From Alphaproteobacteria bacterium MarineAlpha9_Bin1 (GTDB taxonomy: Bacteria; Pseudomonadota; Alphaproteobacteria; TMED109): 36,016 nt of DNA. Below the pieces are notes generated by a model. That model ran no database searches, was not told the origin of the DNA, and was given only the letters and a program-made list of their open reading frames with translations. The stretch lies in NCBI GenBank assembly GCA_002937675.1, contig PTKJ01000003.1, positions 1 through 36,016 of the forward strand. Reading direction: 5' to 3'. The translations under genes and the position numbers were made by a program. This document shows positions 8,946-18,596 of this stretch, piece by piece. Position 1 is the stretch's first letter. Each line of letters starts with the position of its first letter.

Positions 8946-9523
8946 AGATACATCCTCAATAGTACGGCCTGAAGATGAGAAATTAGATATTTTATATGTT
9001 CTTGAATTAAAAACATAATATTCTTCGACAAACCTAAATCCCCCTTATTATTTTCTCTCTTTACAAAAACTGAGTGGGGAATGATTTTTATGCCTGGCAT
9101 AGCAGCCTCAAAAAGTAATTTCGCTCGAGGCAAATGCCAATTATCAGTTACAAGTACGATCTTTTTAAATCCATTTTTTTTTACCCAATTTTTTGTTTCT
9201 ATCGCATTACCTCTTGTACTATTAGCATTATAACCTAAATCCACCCTTTTAGTGTCTAGACCAAAACTAGATAATATTTCAGATCGCTTTACTCCCATTC
9301 CTACCCCTGAAATCAGTAATCTAGAATTAACACTATTGGATAAAAGCTTTGCTCCAGTTTTTATTCTTCCACTACCACCAGTAATTACAACTATATCAGA
9401 TGAATAATCTCTTGATAATTTTTGATCCTCTATATTATTAAGAAATTTTAGAAAGGAATATAAGTAAAAAACGAACAGCAATCCTGCAATATAATACAAA
9501 TAATTTTTTACGAATTTTTTCAA
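8942..9523 (-). CDS. YdcF/DUF218 family protein
   Basis: IVVITGGSGRIKTGAKLL...LLISGVG...STRGNAIETKNWV...IVLVTDNWHLPRAKLLFE typical DUF218; overlaps plsC-like start by 4 nt. Confidence 0.9.
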   Translation of the reverse strand: MKKFVKNYLYYIAGLLFVFYLYSFLKFLNNIEDQKLSRDYSSDIVVITGGSGRIKTGAKLLSNSVNSRLLISGVGMGVKRSEILSSFGLDTKRVDLGYNANSTRGNAIETKNWVKKNGFKKIVLVTDNWHLPRAKLLFEAAMPGIKIIPHSVFVKRENNKGDLGLSKNIMFLIQEHIKYLISHLQAVLLRMYL

Positions 9524-9672
9524 TTTTATTCCTTAGCTAGCATATATTTTTATTTAAAGATAAAACAAAAAAGCAATTCTTAATTTTTAATTAGAAAATC
9601 ATTTTAAAAAAAAATGAATAGTATATCGTATAAACAATAATTAATTTTAATCACATTTATTATGATAAATAC

Positions 9673-9990
9673 ATGATTATTTCCTGCCCAAAATGCAAAA
9701 TAAAGTTTAGAGTAACCGAAAATAAAATACCGTCCCATGGAAGAAGAGTGCAATGCTCACAATGTTCATATCAGTGGAAGGCTCTGGGAAAAGCAGAAAT
9801 ATCTTCAAGTACAGGTAAAATATTTTTTATTTTTTTATTTTTTATAATCAGCTTCTTAATACTCTTTATTGGATCAGTAATCATTTTTGGTGATAAAATA
9901 CCAATGCCAGAATTTGTTTCCACATGGCTTGAAAGTATAGGTATTCCTATTACTGAAGGTGAGTTGTTTGGTCGTTCATACAAGCGCTGA
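9673..9990 (+). CDS. MJ0042-type zinc-ribbon domain protein with C-terminal TM segment
   Basis: MIISCPKCKIKFRVTENKIPSHGRRVQCSQCSYQWKA N-terminal zinc ribbon, hydrophobic segment downstream. Confidence 0.9.
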   Translation: MIISCPKCKIKFRVTENKIPSHGRRVQCSQCSYQWKALGKAEISSSTGKIFFIFLFFIISFLILFIGSVIIFGDKIPMPEFVSTWLESIGIPITEGELFGRSYKR

Positions 9991-9996
9991 AATTTA

Positions 9997-12450
9997 CTAA
10001 TACCAGTCTAAAAGACTGTCCACATATTTTCTCTCTATGCTTCCTTCCAGTGATTTTTCAGCCTTTTTGTATAACTCTTTTGCTATTTTTCTAGCTTTAG
10101 TTATATCCCGATCTGTAGGTAATCCCACATCTCCTCCTGGTGAACTACCTTGCCCTGGAGGCACTCTTCCTAATGGATCTCTTTGATCCCTACTTGTACT
10201 TTCTCTATTTTTTCCAGATATTTGACTTGGTCCTTTTCCAGAATGCATTTTATCTATAGATTCTGCGGCTTTTTTTAGTTCTTCTATAGCTCTTCCTTGA
10301 GCAGATTGAGCTCGATCGGGGCGATTTCTATTCAAGTCTCTTGCAGCCTGTTTCATCGCTCTATCCGCCCTTCCTAATTCTTCCGGGATAGGAGTTTCTG
10401 ATTCCGCAATCTCTTTCATAACATCTTCAAGCTGTTTTCTGAGAGCTTCCTGTTCTTTAGCTGCATTTATGGGACCAGATCCAGGAGTTTTTTGATCCGC
10501 TTGTGCAGAATTCAAAGACTGTTCGAACGAATTCTCCATTAGCGCTTGCTGTTCTTCTATCATTTCTGAAATCTGCTGCATGGCCATTGGTTGAGAAGGT
10601 TCTTCTTGCTCACCTAGTGCTTCTCCTAGTTCCTCTCTATCGATTGCTTCTGTTATATCTTGCATTTCTTGTAATTGTTTTTGGGCTTCATCTATAGATC
10701 CTGAAACTGCTAGATCTGCTATATCTTCTAGTCTTTCTTCTAAATCTTGCCGTTCTTCATTTGGTTGAGCACCACTTTCTCCACCTCTATCTCCAGGATC
10801 ATCTGATACTGAGGCTTGAGGAGCATCTACATTTATTGGATCTTCCACTTCATCCAAATATTTTCCTAGTGCTTCATCTAAATTATCAATATTTTCCTGA
10901 ATTTCTAATGCATCTCTGCTTTCTGTTAAAGCCTTCTTTAAATTTTCTTGAGCTCTTCTTAAGTCTACTTCGGCCTTAACCAACTGCCCTGACTCTATAA
11001 AAAGAGCTGCTTTCCATAATTGTTTTATAGCAGTAGTTTTTTTATATTTTTTATCATCTAAGCTTGAATTACTATCAATTTCTTCTAACAACTTAGACAC
11101 CTCTAATAGCCACCGCTTAGCAATAAAAAACTCTTTCATCAAATTTTCATCTTCCAAAATAGAATCTAAATTCTGTTTTATTTCATCTAAATTTAACAGA
11201 TTCAATCCTAAATTTTTTCTTAAATTTATAATAGAAATAGCAATAAGGTTTGTAAAATATCTTTCAGGGAGAATTAGCTCATACTCTTCACTTTTGCCTC
11301 TATTGCCTATAAAGTCTTCAGCCCAGATCACTAATTTAACTGGCATTCCTGCCCAAATATGTTCTGTCAAGTCATGATAATACTCTCCAAACTGTTTACC
11401 TTTTATCTCTTCATCAAAAGGAACTGAAAAATTTAGATTTTCCATGTCAATAGTATCTATTTTATTTTTTAATACTATATGAGCATATAGATTTGAGATT
11501 CCATAATCATCTTGTAATAAATAAGCTATTTTTAATATGCCTTTTACAGTCCTTTCCGGTCTATCAAGAATCTCAACTGAGGGCTTTTCATCTTCTATCA
11601 CTCTGACTGGTTTACTAAAAATAATTTTATCATTTTGTTTTATGGTTAAGGCACTAGTCTCATAAATCATGCTCTCTATTGCATAATTATCCTTATCAAT
11701 CATTACAAAATCTTTACTTCTATCATCTAAAAATAGCTGAATCTTCCCTTTTCCGCCAAATATTTTTGCCGTTAATATGCTTCCTTGAGGACTACTAATA
11801 TGCTGCATTTCTTTATTCAAAATTATTGGGGGAATTTTTGTATAAGTAGGGGGGCTGATCCAGCCCGTTAATTCTGATGCAATAGAAATAATTTGATTAT
11901 TTTGAGGTACAAAAGCAGCTTCCACTTTACTTATAAAATTATTATTATAAAAGCAAACCGTTAATACAAAAATTAATAAAAGTGGAAATCTAATATAAAG
12001 AGGATCTAAGGAAGTTAAAACAGATTTTAATTTAAAGTATCCCAATTTATTAGCTTCAATTAGCATTCTATTATAATGAGTATCCCAAATATGATTATCC
12101 TTATTTAAAGCAGGTTCATCAAATAAAGTGCTCAAAGGCCTATCAACAGCAAAATTATCAACTTCAATTCTTCTGGCACATTGAATCGTATCGGGCCATC
12201 TCAGAGAGAATATAATTTTAATTAATAAAATACTGAAAGATAATAAAAATACAGATAGTAAAAAAATATGTACTTCAAAGGGGGCAATACTAAAAAAATT
12301 ATGAAGAGTTAAAATTATAAAAAGTAATATAATTCCCAAAAGAAGAAAAATATATTTAACTATTTTTTCCCATATAATAATTGTTCTTGTAAGAATTATT
12401 TTAAAATAAATACCATATGAAATCTTATGAATGTTATTTTTTTTATTCAT
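9997..12450 (-). CDS. TIGR02302/DUF4175 family membrane protein
   Basis: About 817 aa; N-terminal TM segments, LTGWISPPTYTKIPPIIL, long E/Q-rich helical C-terminus with DRDITKARKIAKELYKKAEKSLEG...ERKYVDSLLDWY; adjacent to lysA as in alphaproteobacteria. Confidence 0.85.
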   Translation of the reverse strand: MNKKNNIHKISYGIYFKIILTRTIIIWEKIVKYIFLLLGIILLFIILTLHNFFSIAPFEVHIFLLSVFLLSFSILLIKIIFSLRWPDTIQCARRIEVDNFAVDRPLSTLFDEPALNKDNHIWDTHYNRMLIEANKLGYFKLKSVLTSLDPLYIRFPLLLIFVLTVCFYNNNFISKVEAAFVPQNNQIISIASELTGWISPPTYTKIPPIILNKEMQHISSPQGSILTAKIFGGKGKIQLFLDDRSKDFVMIDKDNYAIESMIYETSALTIKQNDKIIFSKPVRVIEDEKPSVEILDRPERTVKGILKIAYLLQDDYGISNLYAHIVLKNKIDTIDMENLNFSVPFDEEIKGKQFGEYYHDLTEHIWAGMPVKLVIWAEDFIGNRGKSEEYELILPERYFTNLIAISIINLRKNLGLNLLNLDEIKQNLDSILEDENLMKEFFIAKRWLLEVSKLLEEIDSNSSLDDKKYKKTTAIKQLWKAALFIESGQLVKAEVDLRRAQENLKKALTESRDALEIQENIDNLDEALGKYLDEVEDPINVDAPQASVSDDPGDRGGESGAQPNEERQDLEERLEDIADLAVSGSIDEAQKQLQEMQDITEAIDREELGEALGEQEEPSQPMAMQQISEMIEEQQALMENSFEQSLNSAQADQKTPGSGPINAAKEQEALRKQLEDVMKEIAESETPIPEELGRADRAMKQAARDLNRNRPDRAQSAQGRAIEELKKAAESIDKMHSGKGPSQISGKNRESTSRDQRDPLGRVPPGQGSSPGGDVGLPTDRDITKARKIAKELYKKAEKSLEGSIERKYVDSLLDWY

Positions 12451-12477
12451 TAAAGTTTTACTTATTAGATTACACGA

Positions 12478-13749
12478 TTACTCTGGTATTCTTTCAAAAG
12501 AGATTAGTTCTTCTGTAGAAATTCTTTTCCTTATTATATCCATTTTTTTTCCTGAAACCAGAACCTCAGGAATCAAAGATCTGCTATTATAAGTTGAAGA
12601 CATGGATGCTCCATATGCCCCTGCACAAAGTATAGCCAATAAATCTCCCTCTTGGGGATTAGTTAAATAACAATTCTCTTTTATAACATCTCCAGTCTCA
12701 CATATAGGTCCAGCAATCTTATATACCTTTTTGTTATTATTTTTATCACTTTTTATCACTTCTATTATATCATGGTTTGCCTCATATAAGGCAGGTCTCA
12801 GAAAATCATTCATCGCTGCATCAATTAATAAAAAATTATATTTATTAGTAGTTTTAATTCTTATTATTTTTGTTAGTAAAACTCCTGCATTCCCAGATAT
12901 AAGGCGGCCAGGTTCCAATATTATTTTGCACCCTAAGTCACCTACTGTTTGTTTAAGCATTGCTGCATATTCCGTCAAGCTGAATATATGATCTGAATCA
13001 TTATATAAAATTCCTATCCCCCCTCCTAAGTCTATATTACTAATATTATGACCCTTATCTCTTAGTGAAAAAACCAAATCAGATACTTTCTCGTATGCTA
13101 ATCTGAAAGGCTCTAAATCATTTATTTGTGAGCCAATATGAATATCCACTCCCACAATTTCAATGCCTTTCAAATTTGAGGCATAATCATAAGCTTCTTG
13201 AGCTTCTTTATAATCTATCCCAAATTTAGTGCCTTCAAATCCCGTTGAAATGTTTTTATGTCCACCAGCATTAATATCCGGATTAATTCTTATAGCGATA
13301 GGAGCTTTCTTACCTTTGGTAGAGGCTATTTCAGATAACATTTTTAACTCTGGTATAGATTCAATATTAAATTGTAAAATATTGGCATCTAAGGCAAAAC
13401 TCATCTCTTCGCTTGTCTTACCCACACCAGAAAATACTATTCTGTCTCCTGATATCCCAGATTTTAATGTGCGCTTGAGTTCCCCTAGTGAAACCACATC
13501 TGCCCCTGAGTTTAAAGAGTTGAGAATATTAATTACAGCAATATTTGAGTTAGATTTCACTGAATAGGCGATTAAAATATCATATTTTTTTCCCAAGGTT
13601 TTGTTTAAGGAAGAAGTTAATAAATTATAGTTATTCTCAAATTGTTTTTTAGAATATACGTATAATGGTGTACCTACATTTTTTGATATTTTCACCAACG
13701 ATACATTTTCTACATGAAGAATATCACTATTAAAACTAAAACTATTCAT
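12478..13749 (-). CDS. lysA: Diaminopimelate decarboxylase
   Basis: PLYVYSKKQFENNY, AYSVKSNSN, GVDIHIGSQI, DLGGGIGI, LEPGRLI, GPICETGD, GAYGASMSSTYNSR. Confidence 0.97.
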   Translation of the reverse strand: MNSFSFNSDILHVENVSLVKISKNVGTPLYVYSKKQFENNYNLLTSSLNKTLGKKYDILIAYSVKSNSNIAVINILNSLNSGADVVSLGELKRTLKSGISGDRIVFSGVGKTSEEMSFALDANILQFNIESIPELKMLSEIASTKGKKAPIAIRINPDINAGGHKNISTGFEGTKFGIDYKEAQEAYDYASNLKGIEIVGVDIHIGSQINDLEPFRLAYEKVSDLVFSLRDKGHNISNIDLGGGIGILYNDSDHIFSLTEYAAMLKQTVGDLGCKIILEPGRLISGNAGVLLTKIIRIKTTNKYNFLLIDAAMNDFLRPALYEANHDIIEVIKSDKNNNKKVYKIAGPICETGDVIKENCYLTNPQEGDLLAILCAGAYGASMSSTYNSRSLIPEVLVSGKKMDIIRKRISTEELISFERIPE

Positions 13750-13774
13750 CCGTATATTCCAACTTAATCAAAAA

Positions 13775-13954
13775 TTAATACTTAATAATACTATCTTCTA
13801 ATATTTCAGGAGGTTCTAGGCCATCTGTAGATGGAGGTCTTTCTAAATCTCCCTTTCTTCCACAACTAATCAAACAGAATAAAATAATTAATATTATGAA
13901 TATCAAGTTATTAGTGCGAATTTTATTATATAAATTTTCTATCAACTCAACCAT
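13775..13954 (-). CDS. lptM: LptM/YifL-like lipoprotein (59 aa, not in supplied ORF track)
   Basis: Hand translation of minus strand: MVELIENLYNKIRTNNLIFIILIILFCLISCGRKGDLERPPSTDGLEPPEILEDSIIKY*; lipobox LISC followed by GRKGDLERP signature; located between lysA and argH, start overlaps argH 3' end. Confidence 0.88.
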   Translation of the reverse strand: MVELIENLYNKIRTNNLIFIILIILFCLISCGRKGDLERPPSTDGLEPPEILEDSIIKY

Positions 13955-15354
13955 TTCTTTTTTGCCTTAGACAGTGCTCTCTTAACCAGTACAGGTGATG
14001 TGCCCCCAAAACTTTTTTTGCTTTTTAAAGAATTTTCTACAGATAAAACTTTAAAAACACTATTATTTATTCTCTTATCTATACTCAGAAGTTCATCTAG
14101 CTTTAATTTTTCTAGACTTAGATTCTTTTTTTTGGCAAATTTAACAATTTTTCCTGTTATCGAGTGTGCTTCCCTAAAGGGAATATTACATTCTCTTACT
14201 AGGTAATCAGCTAAATCAGTAGCTGTAGCATAGTCTAAACCTAGCATTTTTTTCATGGATTCAGGTCTAAATTTTAATTCCCTAATTAGACCCTCAGCAA
14301 TCATTAAACAATTGACTAGATTATCGTAAGCATCAAAAAAGGCCTCTTTATCCTCTTGCATATCTTTTGAATAAGCTAAAGGGAGTCCTTTCATCATGGT
14401 TAAAACATTTAAAAATGCACCAGCGACTCTTCCTGTCTTTCCTCGTATTAGTTCAGCAGCATCTGGATTCCGTTTTTGTGGCATTATTGATGATCCAGTT
14501 GAATAAGTTTCTGGTAATTCTACAAAACCAAACCCTGGAGAAGACCATAAAATTAATTCCTCTGATATCCTTGATAAATGCACCATTATTATTGAAGCTA
14601 ATGAAAGAGCATCAAAAACAAAATCTCTATCACTTACTGCATCTATAGAATTTTCCATTGGTCCTGAAAACCCTAATTTTTGAGACGTTTTAACTCTATC
14701 TATAGGGAAAGAAGTGCCTGCTAAGGCTGCGGCTCCTAAAGGAGATTTATTTAATCTTTTTAATGCATCCAAAGTTCGTTCCCTATCTCTTCCAAACATT
14801 TCCACATATGCCAAAAGATGGTGTCCCAAAGTGATTGGTTGAGCAATTTGTAAATGAGTAAAACCTGGCATAATAGTCTGAACATGCAAAGATGCCTGTT
14901 TTATAAGCGAACCTTGTAATTGTTTTAATAAGATTTCTACTTCTATTAGCTGCTCTTTTACAAACATCTTAAAAGCTGTAGCTACCTGGTCATTTCTAGA
15001 TCTAGCAGTATGAATTTTTTTCCCAGCATCTCCTATTAGCTCAGTCAGTCTCGCTTCTATATGCATATGGATATCTTCTAACTGATTAGAAAAAGTAAAT
15101 TTGTCATTTTTAATTTCATTTTCAATCAATTTTAAGCCTTTTTGTATTTTTTTATTTTCATTAGAAGTAATAATTTTTTTATCAGCAAGCATGCTTGAAT
15201 GTGCTTTGTTCAATTCTAAATCCTGAAAACATAAACGTTTATCAAATTTAATAGATGCATTAAAATTATTCATCATTTTAGAAGCATTCTTATAAAATCT
15301 TCCTCCCCATATCTTTGAAATTTTTTTAGTTACTTTATCTTTTTCTTTACTCAT
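13942..15354 (-). CDS. argH: Argininosuccinate lyase
   Basis: KIWGGRF, TARSRNDQVAT, PGFTHLQIAQPITLGHH, GSSIMPQKRNPDAAELIRGKTGR. Confidence 0.97.
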   Translation of the reverse strand: MSKEKDKVTKKISKIWGGRFYKNASKMMNNFNASIKFDKRLCFQDLELNKAHSSMLADKKIITSNENKKIQKGLKLIENEIKNDKFTFSNQLEDIHMHIEARLTELIGDAGKKIHTARSRNDQVATAFKMFVKEQLIEVEILLKQLQGSLIKQASLHVQTIMPGFTHLQIAQPITLGHHLLAYVEMFGRDRERTLDALKRLNKSPLGAAALAGTSFPIDRVKTSQKLGFSGPMENSIDAVSDRDFVFDALSLASIIMVHLSRISEELILWSSPGFGFVELPETYSTGSSIMPQKRNPDAAELIRGKTGRVAGAFLNVLTMMKGLPLAYSKDMQEDKEAFFDAYDNLVNCLMIAEGLIRELKFRPESMKKMLGLDYATATDLADYLVRECNIPFREAHSITGKIVKFAKKKNLSLEKLKLDELLSIDKRINNSVFKVLSVENSLKSKKSFGGTSPVLVKRALSKAKKKWLS

Positions 15355-15397
15355 AGCTAAAACCAGTATTATTTTAAATTATTTTATTAGACATTAA

Positions 15398-15976
15398 ATG
15401 GATAAATTCATGTTCTTTATTACGCAAAAAACAAAAATCATACTAATTATTTTTTTTATTCTAACATATACTAGTAATTACATTCAATCTTATGCTCAAG
15501 AAGATGTTAATAACGTAATAGATAATATTAAAAAAGAACATAAAATAGTTTCTTTAAAAAATTTTACACTTATTAACTTAAAAGGAGAAAAAGTTAATAT
15601 TAGAGACCTTCAAAGAGAAAAATATAAATTAATAATTAATTTTTGGGCTCTATGGTGTGCCCCATGTATTAAAGAACTTCCTAATCTTTCCAGATTATCA
15701 AAAGTTATAAAAGAACATGATTTTAAATTTATTTATATAAATCAGGATAGTAAAAAAGATTTCAAAAGAATTATTAAATTTTTAGAAGAAAAAAAAATAG
15801 ATAAAAATATGGTTTTCGTAGACCCAACCATGCGAATAGCACGTGAATTTAAATTAAGAGGTATACCCACAACATTTATAGTTGATGAAAATAGCAAGAT
15901 AGATTGGAGAATAGAAGGAGTCATAAACTCAAATAACACAAAATTCTTAGACTGGTTAAAAGAAAAATACAAATAG
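15398..15976 (+). CDS. TlpA-like thioredoxin-fold disulfide reductase
   Basis: Signal/TM N-terminus, INFWALWCAPCIKELPNLSRL redox motif, RGIPTTFIVDENSKI. Confidence 0.9.
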   Translation: MDKFMFFITQKTKIILIIFFILTYTSNYIQSYAQEDVNNVIDNIKKEHKIVSLKNFTLINLKGEKVNIRDLQREKYKLIINFWALWCAPCIKELPNLSRLSKVIKEHDFKFIYINQDSKKDFKRIIKFLEEKKIDKNMVFVDPTMRIAREFKLRGIPTTFIVDENSKIDWRIEGVINSNNTKFLDWLKEKYK

Positions 15977-15995
15977 CTTTATTCTTAAAAAATTA

Positions 15996-16592
15996 TCAAT
16001 CTCCACTTAAAATACTATATAAATCTTCATAGTTTGAAGCTGTGAGGAAGTGTGGATATTCTTTTAATAATAATTGAGGAGCCATATATAAAACTCCTAA
16101 ATTTGCCGTCCTCAACATATCTAGATCATTATAAGAGTCTCCTACTGCAAAAACTTCAAAGTTTAGAGATTGAAAAGCTTTGACCGTAGCTTTTTTTTGA
16201 TTATTTAGTCTTAACTTATAACCTAAAATATCTCCCTGTTGACCTATCGATAGATGATGACAAAACACATTAGGAAAATTTAATTTGGCTATAAGAGGAT
16301 ATGATATTTCATAAAAAGTGTCGGATAATATTAAAACTTGATAATCTTTAGATAATTTATTTAAAAATTCTAATGCCCCTTTAAAAGGAACAAGCGGTTC
16401 AACTGCTCCTAGTATATCAGATATTTTCAGTTTTTTATCGTTTATAATTTTTAGTCTATGTGACATTAATTCATCGTAATTTTTAATGTCTCTAGTAGTA
16501 AGTTTTAATTCACTTATTTTAGTTTTAACAGCCAGACTTTCCCAAATTTCTGGAACTAAAACTCCTTCTAAATCTAAACATATTACTCTCAA
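15996..16592 (-). CDS. thrH: HAD phosphatase, ThrH-type (phosphoserine phosphatase/homoserine phosphotransferase)
   Basis: CLDLEGVLVPEIWESLA, LSDTFYEISYPLIAKL, VGDSYNDLDMLRTANLGVLYMAP. Confidence 0.88.
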   Translation of the reverse strand: MRVICLDLEGVLVPEIWESLAVKTKISELKLTTRDIKNYDELMSHRLKIINDKKLKISDILGAVEPLVPFKGALEFLNKLSKDYQVLILSDTFYEISYPLIAKLNFPNVFCHHLSIGQQGDILGYKLRLNNQKKATVKAFQSLNFEVFAVGDSYNDLDMLRTANLGVLYMAPQLLLKEYPHFLTASNYEDLYSILSGD

Positions 16593-16604
16593 TTTTTTTC
16601 CTAG

Positions 16605-17531
16605 TTAATCTAATTTTTTTACTAATTCTGGAATAATATCAAATAGATCACCCACTAAACCATAGTCGGCTATCTGAAAAATAGGAGCTTCTTCATCCTT
16701 ATTGATAGCAATTATTACTTTAGAATCTTTCATGCCCGCCAAATGTTGAATTGCTCCAGAAATCCCTATAGCCAGATACAATTCCGGAGCTACTACCTTT
16801 CCGGTTTGTCCTACCTGATAATCGTTAGACACATAACCAGCATCCACGGCAGCTCTACTGGCTCCGATTGCAGCACCTAATTTATCGGCTAACGGATCTA
16901 AAATTTTAAAATTTTCTGAGCTTCCTAGTCCTCTTCCACCCGAAACTATAATTTTAGCAGCTGTAAGTTCTGGTCTATCTGACTCCGACAAATCTCTATT
17001 TACAAATTTTGAATTTGAAGGATCTTTCGGTTGAAGGCCTTCAACAATATTAGCGTTTCCTCCCTCTGATTCTACAGCTTGGAAGGCTGTAGCACGAACT
17101 GTAATAAATTTTTTAGAATCACTTGATTTTACAGTAGCTAAAGCGTTTCCTGCATATATAGGTCTAACAAAGGTATCAGAGTCTATAACTGCACTTATAT
17201 CTGAAATTTGCTGTGAATCTGCCAGCGCTGCAACTCTAGGCATTAAGTTTTTTCCAAAAGTTCCGGCGACCATCATTACATGAGATGAATTTTTTGCAGT
17301 CTCAATAATAACAGGAGCTAAAACTTCTGCTAAAGTGCCTACTAAATTTCCCTTTGAGTTTATTACATTTTTTATCCCTTTTATTTTAGCACAATCAGAC
17401 AAAACTTTTTCTGAACCATCAAAAACTAAGATATCAATATCTTCACTTATTTCCAGAGCGGCAGCTACACAGGATAAAACATTTCTATCTAAATATTCAT
17501 TGTTGGATTCAGCTATTACTAGCACTGACAT
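16605..17531 (-). CDS. etfA: Electron transfer flavoprotein subunit alpha
   Basis: IIVSGGRGLGSSENFKIL, GASRAAVDAGYVSNDYQVGQTGKVVAPELYLAIGISGAIQHLAGM. Confidence 0.97.
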   Translation of the reverse strand: MSVLVIAESNNEYLDRNVLSCVAAALEISEDIDILVFDGSEKVLSDCAKIKGIKNVINSKGNLVGTLAEVLAPVIIETAKNSSHVMMVAGTFGKNLMPRVAALADSQQISDISAVIDSDTFVRPIYAGNALATVKSSDSKKFITVRATAFQAVESEGGNANIVEGLQPKDPSNSKFVNRDLSESDRPELTAAKIIVSGGRGLGSSENFKILDPLADKLGAAIGASRAAVDAGYVSNDYQVGQTGKVVAPELYLAIGISGAIQHLAGMKDSKVIIAINKDEEAPIFQIADYGLVGDLFDIIPELVKKLD

Positions 17532-18280
17532 TATAAAACTCCCACTTCATCTCTAAGTATATTTATTAATTCTGTAACATCTTCTAGTTTTCTACCTTCT
17601 GAACGAGTCGGCGGTTCCTCTACCTTAATTATTTTTAGGCGATTAGTATATTCTACTCCCAATTCAGCCATTGACATTTCAACAATTTCTTTTCTTTTAG
17701 CCTTCATTATATTTGGAAGAGACGCATATCTAGGTTCATTTAATCTCAGATCGGTTGTAATTACGCAGGGTAAATTCAATTTTAAAGTCTCTAAACCCCC
17801 ATCTATTTCTCTAGTCACACTTGCATTTTTATCTACAACTTCTAGTTTTGATATAAATGTTCCTTGAGGCCAGCTCAAAATACCTGCTAGCATTTGTCCC
17901 GTTTGGTTAGAATCATCATCTATTGCTTGTTTCCCCATAATTACAAGATCAATATTTTCATTATCCACAATTTTTTTAAGAATTTTTGCTACCATCAGTG
18001 GTTCTGTTTCACCTTCATACGAAATGTGTATTCCTCTATCTGCACCCATGGCAAAAGCTGTTCTCATTGTTTCCTGCACTTTTCTTTGGCCTATAGAAAC
18101 AACTAAAATCTCGTCTACTTTACCTGACTCTTTAAGCCTTACTGCCTCTTCAACAGCTATTTCATCAAAGGGGTTCATAGACATTTTAACATTATTTGTT
18201 TCTACAGCAGTTCTTTCTGAATTAATCCTAATTTTTACGTTGTAATCAATGACTCTTTTTACTGCTACTAGAATTTTCAT
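17531..18280 (-). CDS. etfB: Electron transfer flavoprotein subunit beta
   Basis: MKILVAVKRVIDYNVKIR, MSMNPFDEIAVEEAVRLKE, GKQAIDDDSNQTGQMLAGIL, ITTDLRLNEPRYASLPNIMKAKRK. Confidence 0.97.
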   Translation of the reverse strand: MKILVAVKRVIDYNVKIRINSERTAVETNNVKMSMNPFDEIAVEEAVRLKESGKVDEILVVSIGQRKVQETMRTAFAMGADRGIHISYEGETEPLMVAKILKKIVDNENIDLVIMGKQAIDDDSNQTGQMLAGILSWPQGTFISKLEVVDKNASVTREIDGGLETLKLNLPCVITTDLRLNEPRYASLPNIMKAKRKEIVEMSMAELGVEYTNRLKIIKVEEPPTRSEGRKLEDVTELINILRDEVGVL

Positions 18281-18357
18281 TAAATCTTCCCCAGAAACAC
18301 TTTAGTTAATAATAAACATATTAGTTTAAATCACTTCTATAATAAAAAAACAATTAT

Positions 18358-18564
18358 TTATCTAGAAAAAAATATTACTGTCAATAAAATAAGAATTACT
18401 GCGAGTGCTTGCAACACAACCCTAGCTCTCATTAATTTATTTCCCCACTTCTTATTAAAATTTCCTCCTCTAAGCATAGAAATAATCCCCACAATAAGTA
18501 CTATAAAGACAGCTAATAAAACTAATAAAATGGATATATAAATTATTGATTGCATCTGTTTCAA
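18358..18564 (-). CDS. HIG1/twin-transmembrane domain small membrane protein
   Basis: 68 aa with two TM segments around NKKWGNKLMRARVVLQALAV, a HIG_1_N-like motif; next to etfB. Confidence 0.8.
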   Translation of the reverse strand: MKQMQSIIYISILLVLLAVFIVLIVGIISMLRGGNFNKKWGNKLMRARVVLQALAVILILLTVIFFSR

Positions 18565-18596
18565 ATTTTTCCTTATTATTTTTAGTGTTTCAAAGA

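Noticed and set aside
9524-9672. Intergenic region checked for an ftsEX remnant
   Set aside because: Very AT-rich with no readable FtsE/FtsX motifs; only supports absence, not a pseudogene call.
10503-10979. Two leucine-rich plus-strand ORFs (64 and 72 aa) antisense to the DUF4175 gene
   Set aside because: Leu-rich composition is the expected antisense reading of the Glu/Gln-rich coding region; not independent genes.
12731-13567. Plus-strand ORFs of 86 and 112 aa inside lysA
   Set aside because: Antisense shadows of a clear lysA gene.
14000-14648. Plus-strand ORFs of 68 and 93 aa inside argH
   Set aside because: Antisense shadows of a clear argH gene.
17335-18245. Plus-strand ORFs inside etfA and etfB
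   Set aside because: Antisense to canonical etf genes; no recognisable domains.
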